A DNA stretch of 64,000 bases from Pristionchus mayeri (Eukaryota > Nematoda > Chromadorea > Rhabditida > Neodiplogasteridae). Both the position numbers and the translations under genes were made by a program. Positions 55,967 to 64,000 of this stretch are shown piece after piece (the stretch's first letter is position 1; the number at the start of each line of letters is the position of its first letter). Below the pieces are notes generated by a model that was not told the DNA's origin, ran no database searches, and saw only the letters and a program-made list of their open reading frames with translations. Where the stretch lies: contig BTRK01000006.1 of NCBI GenBank assembly GCA_036245805.1, positions 19,500,365 to 19,564,364 of the forward strand, written 5' to 3'.

Positions 55967-57025
55967 AAGCTATGGAACATTTTCGTACTTTCTTTAACAA
56001 TCTAGAAGCTATGGAACATTTTCGTACTTTCTGGAACATTCTAGAAGCTGTGGAACATTTTCAGTACTTTCTGGAACATTCTAGAAGCTATGGAACATTT
56101 TCGTACTTTCTGGAACATTCTAGAAGCTTTGGAACATTTTCGAACTTTCTGTAACATTCTAGAAGCTGTGGAACATTTTTTTAACTTTCTGGAACATTCT
56201 AGAAGCTATGGAACATTTTCAAACTTTCTGGAACATTCTAGAAGCTTTGGAACATTTTCGAACTTTCTGGAACATTCTAGAAGCTATGGAACATTTTCAA
56301 ACTTTCTGGAACATTCTAGAAGCTTTGGAACATTTTCAAACTTTCTGGAACATTCTAGAAGCTTTGGAACAATTTCAAACTTTCTGGAACATTCTAGAAG
56401 CTATGGAACATTTTTAACTTTGTGGAACATTCTAGAAGCTATGGAACATTTTCAACTTTCTGGAACATTCTCGAAGCTGTGGAACATTTTTTTAACTTTC
56501 TGGAACATTCTCGAAGCTTTGGAACATTTTCAAACTTTCTGGAACATTCTGGAAGCTTTGGAACATTTTCAAACTTTGTGGAACATTCTAGAAGCTATGG
56601 AACATTTTTAACTTTGTGGAACATTCTAGAAGCTATGGAACATTTTCAACTTTCTGGAACATTCTAGAAGCTTTGGAACATTTTCGAACTTTCTGGAACA
56701 TTCTAGAAGCTATGGAACATTTTCAAACTTTCTGGAACATTCTAGAAGCTATGGAACATTTTCGTACTTTCTGGAACATCCTAGAAGCTATGGAACATTT
56801 TCGAACTTTCTGGAACATTTTAGAAGCTTTGGAACATTTTCGAACTTTCTGGAACATTCTAGAAGCTATGGAACATTTTCGTACTTTCTGGAACATCCTA
56901 GAAGCTATGGATCATTTTCGTACTTTCCGGAACATTCTAGAACCTTTGGTACATTTTCGAACTTTCTGGAACATTCTAGAAGCTATGGAACATTTTAAAA
57001 CTTTCTGGAACATTCTAGAACCTTT

Positions 57026-57420
57026 GGTACGTTTTCGAACTTTCTGGAACATTCTAGAAGCTATGGAACATTTTCGTACTTTCTGGAACATCCTAGAAGC
57101 TATGGATCATTTTCGTACTTTCCGGAACATTCTAGAAGCTATGGAACATTTTCAAACTTTCTGGAACATTCTAGAAGCTATGGAACATTTTCGTACTTTC
57201 TGGAACATTCTAGAACCTTTGGTACGTTTTCGAACTTTCTGGAACATTCTAGAAGCTATGGAACATTTTCGTACTTTCTGGAACATCCTAGAAGCTATGG
57301 ATCATTTTCGTACTTTCCGGAACATTCTAGAAGCTATGGAACATTTTCAAACTTTCTGGAACATTCTAGAAGCTATGGAACATTTTCGTACTTTCTGGAA
57401 CATTCTAGAAGCTATGGAAC
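57026..57420. repeat. 195-bp five-monomer higher-order repeat, two copies
   Basis: The marker GGTACGTTTTC occurs at 57026 and 57221, exactly 195 bp (5 x 39) apart, with the same five-monomer order: GGTACG, CGTAC, TGGATC with TTTCCGG, CAAAC, CGTAC. The same 195-bp unit is found three times at 59683, 59878 and 60073, so it grew locally after the larger blocks formed. Confidence 0.85.
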
Positions 57421-58873
57421 ATTTTCGTACTTTCTGGAACATTCTAGAAGCTGTGGAACATTTTCAGTACTTTCTGGAACATTCTAGAAGCTATGGAACA
57501 TTTTCGTACTTTCTGGAACATTCTAGAAGCTTTGGAACATTTTCGAACTTTCTGTAACATTCTAGAAGCTGTGGAACATTTTTTTAACTTTCTGGAACAT
57601 TCTAGAAGCTATGGAACATTTTCAAACTTTCTGGAACATTCTAGAAGCTATGGAACATTTTCGTACTTTCTGGAACATTCTAGAAGCTGTGGAACATTTT
57701 CGAACTTTCTGGAACATTCTAGAACCTTTGGTACATTTTCGAACTTTCTGGAACATTCTAGAAGCTATGGAACATTTTCGTACTTTCTTTAACATTCTAG
57801 AAGCTATGGAACATTTTCGTACTTTCTGGAACATTCTAGAAGCTGTGGAACATTTTCAGTACTTTCTGGAACATTCTAGAAGCTATGGAACATTTTCGTA
57901 CTTTCTGGAACATTCTAGAAGCTTTGGAACATTTTCGAACTTTCTGTAACATTCTAGAAGCTGTGGAACATTTTTTTAACTTTCTGGAACATTCTAGAAG
58001 CTATGGAACATTTTCAAACTTTCTGGAACATTCTAGAAGCTATGGAACATTTTCGTACTTTCTGGAACATTCTAGAACCTTTGGTACGTTTTCGAACTTT
58101 CTGGAACATTCTAGAAGCTATGGAACATTTTCGTACTTTCTGGAACATCCTAGAAGCTATGGATCATTTTCGTACTTTCCGGAACATTCTAGAAGCTATG
58201 GAACATTTTCAAACTTTCTGGAACATTCTAGAAGCTATGGAACATTTTCGTACTTTCTGGAACATTCTAGAAGCTATGGAACATTTTCGTACTTTCTGGA
58301 ACATTCTAGAAGCTGTGGAACATTTTCAGTACTTTCTGGAACATTCTAGAAGCTATGGAACATTTTCGTACTTTCTGGAACATTCTAGAAGCTTTGGAAC
58401 ATTTTCGAACTTTCTGTAACATTCTAGAAGCTGTGGAACATTTTTTTAACTTTCTGGAACATTCTAGAAGCTATGGAACATTTTCAAACTTTCTGGAACA
58501 TTCTAGAAGCTATGGAACATTTTCGTACTTTCTGGAACATTCTAGAAGCTGTGGAACATTTTCGAACTTTCTGGAACATTCTAGAACCTTTGGTACATTT
58601 TCGAACTTTCTGGAACATTCTAGAAGCTATGGAACATTTTCGTACTTTCTTTAACATTCTAGAAGCTATGGAACATTTTCGTACTTTCTGGAACATTCTA
58701 GAAGCTGTGGAACATTTTCAGTACTTTCTGGAACATTCTAGAAGCTATGGAACATTTTCGTACTTTCTGGAACATTCTAGAAGCTTTGGAACATTTTCGA
58801 ACTTTCTGTAACATTCTAGAAGCTGTGGAACATTTTTTTAACTTTCTGGAACATTCTAGAAGCTATGGAACAT
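57150..58873. repeat. Higher-order repeat, period 862 bp, two copies
   Basis: Copies at about 57,150-58,011 and 58,012-58,873 share the CCTTTGGTACG marker (57221/58083), a T7 monomer, the CTTTCTTTAAC marker and CAGTAC monomers. Further matches are 57493/58355, 57622/58484 and 57885/58747. Confidence 0.85.
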
Positions 58874-59078
58874 TTTCAAACTTTCTGGAACATTCTAGAA
58901 GCTTTGGAACATTTTCGAACTTTCTGGAACATTCTAGAAGCTATGGAACATTTTCAAACTTTCTGGAACATTCTAGAAGCTTTGGAACATTTTCAAACTT
59001 TCTGGAACATTCTAGAAGCTTTGGAACAATTTCAAACTTTCTGGAACATTCTAGAAGCTATGGAACATTTTTAACTTT

Positions 59079-62000
59079 GTGGAACATTCTAGAAGCTATG
59101 GAACATTTTCAACTTTCTGGAACATTCTAGAAGCTGTGGAACATTTTTTTAACTTTCTGGAACATTCTGGAAGCTTTGGAACATTTTCAAACTTTCTGGA
59201 ACATTCTGGAAGCTTTGGAACATTTTCAAACTTTCTGGAACATTCTAGAAGCTATGGAACATTTTTAACTTTGTGGAACATTCTAGAAGCTATGGAACAT
59301 TTTCAACTTTCTGGAACATTCTAGAAGCTTTGGAACATTTTCGAACTTTCTGGAACATTCTAGAAGCTATGGAACATTTTCAAACTTTCTGGAACATTCT
59401 AGAAGCTATGGAACATTTTCGTACTTTCTGGAACATCCTAGAAGCTATGGAACATTTTCGAACTTTCTGGAACATTTTAGAAGCTTTGGAACATTTTCGA
59501 ACTTTCTGGAACATTCTAGAAGCTATGGAACATTTTCGTACTTTCTGGAACATCCTAGAAGCTATGGATCATTTTCGTACTTTCCGGAACATTCTAGAAC
59601 CTTTGGTACATTTTCGAACTTTCTGGAACATTCTAGAAGCTATGGAACATTTTAAAACTTTCTGGAACATTCTAGAACCTTTGGTACGTTTTCGAACTTT
59701 CTGGAACATTCTAGAAGCTATGGAACATTTTCGTACTTTCTGGAATATCCTAGAAGCTATGGATCATTTTCGTACTTTCCGGAACATTCTAGAAGCTATG
59801 GAACATTTTCAAACTTTCTGGAACATTCTAGAAGCTATGGAACATTTTCGTACTTTCTGGAACATTCTAGAACCTTTGGTACGTTTTCGAACTTTCTGGA
59901 ACATTCTAGAAGCTATGGAACATTTTCGTACTTTCTGGAACATCCTAGAAGCTATGGATCATTTTCGTACTTTCCGGAACATTCTAGAAGCTATGGAACA
60001 TTTTCAAACTTTCTGGAACATTCTAGAAGCTATGGAACATTTTCGTACTTTCTGGAACATTCTAGAACCTTTGGTACGTTTTCGAACTTTCTGGAACATT
60101 CTAGAAGCTATGGAACATTTTCGTACTTTCTGGAACATTCTAGAAGCTATGGAACATTTTCGTACTTTCTGGAACATTCTAGAAGCTGTGGAACATTTTC
60201 AGTACTTTCTGGAACATTCTAGAAGCTATGGAACATTTTCGTACTTTCTGTAACATTCTAGAAGCTGTGGAACATTTTTTTAACTTTCTGGAACATTCTA
60301 GAAGCTATGGAACATTTTCAAACTTTCTGGAACATTCTAGAAGCTATGGAACATTTTCGTACTTTCTGGAGCATTCTAGAAGCGGTGGAACATTTTCGAA
60401 CTTTCTGGAACATTCTAGAAGCTTTGGAACATTTTCGAACTTTCTGGAACATTCTAGAAGCTATGGAACATTTTCAAACTTTCTGGAACATTCTAGAAGC
60501 TTTGGAACATTTTCAAACTTTCTGGAACATTCTAGAAGCTTTGGAACAATTTCAAACTTTCTGGAACATTCTAGAAGCTATGGAACATTTTTAACTTTGT
60601 GGAACATTCTAGAAGCTATGGAACATTTTCAACTTTCTGGAACATTCTAGAAGCTGTGGAACATTTTTTTAACTTTCTGGAACATTCTGGAAGCTTTGGA
60701 ACATTTTCAAACTTTCTGGAACATTCTGGAAGCTTTGGAACATTTTCAAACTTTCTGGAACATTCTAGAAGCTATGGAACATTTTTAACTTTGTGGAACA
60801 TTCTAGAAGCTATGGAACATTTTCAACTTTCTGGAACATTCTAGAAGCTTTGGAACATTTTCGAACTTTCTGGAACATTCTAGAAGCTATGGAACATTTT
60901 CAAACTTTCTGGAACATTCTAGAAGCTATGGATCATTTTCTTACTTTCTGGAACATCCTAGAAGCTATGGAACATTTTCGAACTTTCTGGAACATTTTAG
61001 AAGCTTTGGAACATTTTCGAACTTTCTGGAACATTCTAGAAGCTATGGAACATTTTCGTACTTTCTGGAACATCCTAGAAGCTATGGATCATTTTCGTAC
61101 TTTCCGGAACATTCTAGAACCTTTGGTACATTTTCGAACTTTCTGGAACATTCTAGAAGCTATGGAACATTTTCAAACTTTCTGGAACATTCTAGAAGCT
61201 ATGGAACATTTTCGTACTTTCTGGAACATTCTGGAAGCTTTGGACCATTTTCGAACTTTCTGGAACATTCTAGAAGCTATGGAACATTTTCAAACTTTCT
61301 GGAACATTCTAGAAGCTATGGAACATTTTCGTACTTTCTGGAACATTCTAGAAGCTGTGGAACATTTTCGTACTTTCTGGAACATTCTAGAAGCTTTGGA
61401 ACATTCTAGAAGCTTTGCAACATTTTCGAACTTTCTGTAACATTCTAGAAGCTGTGGAACATTTTTTTAACTTTCTGGAACATTCTAGAAGCTATGGAAC
61501 ATTTTCGTACTTTCTGGAACATTCTAGAAGCTATGGAACATTTTCGTACTTTCTGGAACATTCTAGAAGCTGTGGAACATTTTCAGTACTTTCTGGAACA
61601 TTCTAGAAGCTATGGAACATTTTCGTACTTTCTGGAACATTCTAGAAGCTTTGGTACATTTTCGAACTTTCTGGAACATTCTAGAAGCTATGGAACATTT
61701 TCGTACTTTCTTTAACATTCTAGAAGCAATGGAACATTTTCGTACTTTCTGGAACATTCTAGAAACTGTGGAACATTTTCAGTACTTTCTGGAACATTCT
61801 AGAAGCTATGGAACATTTTCGTACTTTCTGGAACATTCTAGAAGCTTTGGAACATTTTCGAACTTTCTGTAACATTCTAGAAGCTGTGGAACATTTTTTT
61901 AACTTTCTGGAACATTCTAGAAGCTATGGAACATTTTCAAACTTTCTGGAACATTCTAGAAGCTTTGGAACATTTTCGAACTTTCTGGAACATTCTAGAA

Positions 62001-62715
62001 GCTATGGAACATTTTCAAACTTTCTGGAACATTCTAGAAGCTTTGGAACATTTTCAAACTTTCTGGAACATTCTAGAAGCTTTGGAACAATTTCAAACTT
62101 TCTGGAACATTCTAGAAGCTATGGAACATTTTTAACTTTGTGGAACATTCTAGAAGCTATGGAACATTTTCAACTTTCTGGAACATTCTAGAAGCTGTGG
62201 AACATTTTTTTAACTTTCTGGAACATTCTGGAAGCTTTGGAACATTTTCAAACTTTCTGGAACATTCTGGAAGCTTTGGAACATTTTCAAACTTTCTGGA
62301 ACATTCTAGAAGCTATGGAACATTTTTAACTTTGTGGAACATTCTAGAAGCTATGGAACATTTTCAACTTTCTGGAACATTCTAGAAGCTTTGGAACATT
62401 TTCGAACTTTCTGGAACATTCTAGAAGCTATGGAACATTTTCAAACTTTCTGGAACATTCTAGAAGCTATGGAACATTTTCGTACTTTCTGGAACATCCT
62501 AGAAGCTATGGAACATTTTCGAACTTTCTGGAACATTTTAGAAGCTTTGGAACATTTTCGAACTTTCTGGAACATTCTAGAAGCTATGGAACATTTTCGT
62601 ACTTTCTGGAACATCCTAGAAGCTATGGATCATTTTCGTACTTTCCGGAACATTCTAGAACCTTTGGTACATTTTCGAACTTTCTGGAACATTCTAGAAG
62701 CTATGGAACATTTAA
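59079..62715. repeat. Higher-order repeat of about 1.53 kb (1520 and 1541 bp), two copies plus a partial third
   Basis: The series with GGAACAATTTC, T5 with TTTGTGG, CAACT, T7 and CATTCTGGAAGC variants restarts at 59079, 60599 and 62140. The same series is seen earlier at 56422, 2,657 bp before 59079. Copies differ internally: the first carries the 195-bp expansion, the others carry GGACC and half-monomer stretches. TGGATCATTTTCTTAC near 60,930 is private to the second copy. Confidence 0.78.
59683..60130. repeat. 195-bp five-monomer higher-order repeat, three start points
   Basis: GGTACG markers lie at 59683, 59878 and 60073 with a constant 195-bp spacing. The unit matches the one at 57,026-57,420 but has one more copy. 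A GGAATATCC variant near 59,754 appears only in the first unit. The copy-number difference between otherwise matching blocks shows expansion of a five-monomer unit. Confidence 0.85.
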
Positions 62716-62838
62716 AAACTTTCTGGAACATTCTAGAAGCTATGGAACATTTTCGTACTTTCTGGAACATTCTGGAAGCTTTGGACCATTTTCGACCTTT
62801 CTGGAACATTCTAGAAGCTTTGGAACATTTTTAACTTT

Positions 62839-63257
62839 GTGGAACATTCTAGAAGCTTTGGAACATTTTCAAACTTTCTGGAACATTCTAGAAGCTTTGG
62901 AACATTTTCGAACTTTCTGGAACATTCTAGAAGCTATGGAACATTTTCAAACTTTCTGAAACATTCTAGAAGCTTTGGAACATTTTCGAACTTTCTGGAA
63001 CATTCTAGAAGCTTTGGAACATTTTCAAACTTTCTGGAACATTCTAGAAGCTTTGGAACATTTTCAAACTTTCTGGAACATTCTAGAAGCTATGGAACAT
63101 TTTCAAACTTTCTGGAACATTCTAGAAGCTTTGGAACATTTTCAAAACTTTCTGGAACATTCTAGAAGCTATGGAACATTTTCGAACTTTCTGGAACATT
63201 CTAGAAGCTATGGAACATTTTCAAACTTTCTGGAACATTCTAGAAGCTATGGAACAT
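62839..63257. repeat. Block matching the left end of the window (2,142-2,560) at a distance of 60.7 kb
   Basis: The variant order from T5-TTTGTGG through CAAAC, CGAAC, CTGAAAC and CAAAAC monomers is the same as at 2142-2560, offset 60,697 bp. The block after it again shows the half-monomer cassette. A CAAAC-rich flavour typical of 1-16 kb thus returns at the right edge. Confidence 0.75.
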
Positions 63258-64000
63258 TTTCGTACTTTCTGGAACATTCTAGAAGCTGTGGAACATTTTC
63301 GTACTTTCTGGAACATTCTAGAAGCTTTGGAACATTCTAGAAGCTTTGCAACATTTTCGAACTTTCTGTAACATTCTAGAAGCTGTGGAACATTTTTTTA
63401 ACTTTCTGGAACATTCTAGAAGCTATGGAACATTTTCAAACTTTCTGGAACATTCTAGAAGCTATGGAACATTTTCGTACTTTCTGGAACATTCTGGAAG
63501 CTTTGGACCATTTTCGAACTTTCTGGAACATTCTAGAAGCTATGGAACATTTTCAAACTTTCTGGAACATTCTAGAAGCTATGGAACATTTTCAACTTTC
63601 TGGAACATTCTAGAAGCTGTGGAACATTTTTTTAACTTTCTGGAACATTCTAGAAGCTGTGGAACATTTTCGTACTTTCTGGAACATTCTAGAAGCTTTG
63701 GAACATTCTAGAAGCTTTGCAACATTTTCGAACTTTCTGTAACATTCTAGAAGCTGTGGAACATTTTTTTAACTTTCTGGAACATTCTAGAAGCTATGGA
63801 ACATTTTCGTACTTTCTGGAACATTCTAGAAGCTATGGAACATTTTCGTACTTTCTGGAACATTCTAGAAGCTGTGGAACATTTTCAAACTTTCTGGAAC
63901 ATTCTAGAAGCTATGGAACATTTTCAACTTTCTGGAACATTCTAGAAGCTTTGGAACATTTTCGAACTTTCTGGAACATTCTAGAAGCTATGGAACATTT

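Larger units (their letters stand above)
1..64000. repeat. Satellite array of a 39-bp monomer filling the whole window
   Basis: Every line of sequence is a tandem copy of one 39-bp unit, recognised by the repeated words GGAACATT and TTCTAGAAGCT. The array starts and ends mid-repeat, so it extends past both edges. Roughly 1,600 copies fit. I saw no stretch of non-repeat sequence. Most copies differ by one to three substitutions or by one-base indels, giving unit lengths of 38, 39, 40 and 41 bp, plus a 19-bp half unit. Nearly all units hold an XbaI site (TCTAGA), and units with GCTTT also make a HindIII site (AAGCTT). An array of this length with nested higher-order repeats is typical of eukaryotic satellite DNA. 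The species and chromosomal location cannot be read from the sequence. Confidence 0.98.

Noticed and set aside
1..64000. CRISPR array
   Set aside because: Repeats follow one another directly with no unique spacers between them, and no cas-like gene is present.
1..64000. STAT-type sites or glucocorticoid response elements instead of heat shock elements
   Set aside because: STAT sites need TTC and GAA three or four bases apart, but here the spacing is two. GGAACA resembles a steroid receptor half site, but the matching TGTTC half at three-base spacing is absent.
1..64000. Telomeric repeat or known centromere box
   Set aside because: No TTAGGG-like hexamers and no recognisable CENP-B box were seen in the monomer.
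1..64000. Transposon insertion or other unique sequence inside the array
   Set aside because: Reading through the window, all segments fit the monomer with point changes or small indels. No interruption longer than a few bases was found.

Overview
The whole 64 kb window is one satellite DNA array and contains no recognisable gene, RNA gene, transposon or unique spacer. The array runs off both ends of the window. The basic unit is a 39-bp, AT-rich (about 36% GC) monomer, repeated head to tail roughly 1,600 times (64,000/39). Such a long tandem array with higher-order structure points to a eukaryotic nuclear genome, probably a heterochromatic (pericentromeric, subtelomeric or similar) block. 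I cannot name the species.

The monomer (reference copy 53-91) is itself a diverged dimer. Its 20-bp first half reads GGAACATTTTCGAACTTTCT. Its 19-bp second half begins with the same GGAACATT and carries the palindrome TTCTAGAA (an XbaI site). Read in steps of five bases, the monomer is eight pentamers minus one base, alternating nGAAn and nTTCn. That is the sequence rule of a heat shock element (HSE), the binding site of heat shock factor. Most monomers contain at least four perfect contiguous pentamers, and those with the CGAAC variant contain five. The window therefore looks like a giant array of heat shock factor sites. This is the main finding; function is inference.

Monomer variants differ at a few positions: GCTAT/GCTTT/GCTGT after the palindrome; CGAAC/CAAAC/CGTAC/CAAAAC/CAGTAC/T5-T8 runs in the first half; and 19-bp half-monomers. 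The variant order repeats in long blocks, which gives nested higher-order repeats (HORs). By region: 1-16 kb has CAAAC-rich blocks with periods of 919, 1077, 2968, 1075 and 883 bp. From 16 to 24 kb, CGTAC/CAGTAC-rich blocks have periods of 705, 394, 1077, 1431, 2350 and 514 bp. From 24 to 42 kb there is a 7,059-bp HOR in two near-identical copies, plus a rearranged third copy. From 42 to 64 kb, blocks carrying marker monomers (CATCC, TGGATC, TTTCCGG, CAACT) have periods of 894, 1051, 3708, 3237, 686, 862 and about 1,530 bp, with an embedded 195-bp five-monomer HOR.

The many open reading frames are by-products of the 39-bp (13-codon) period and are not annotated as genes. The HOR pattern implies repeated unequal exchange or amplification on scales from 19 bp to 7 kb. 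Because the sequence is so repetitive, block order and copy number could be affected by assembly error.
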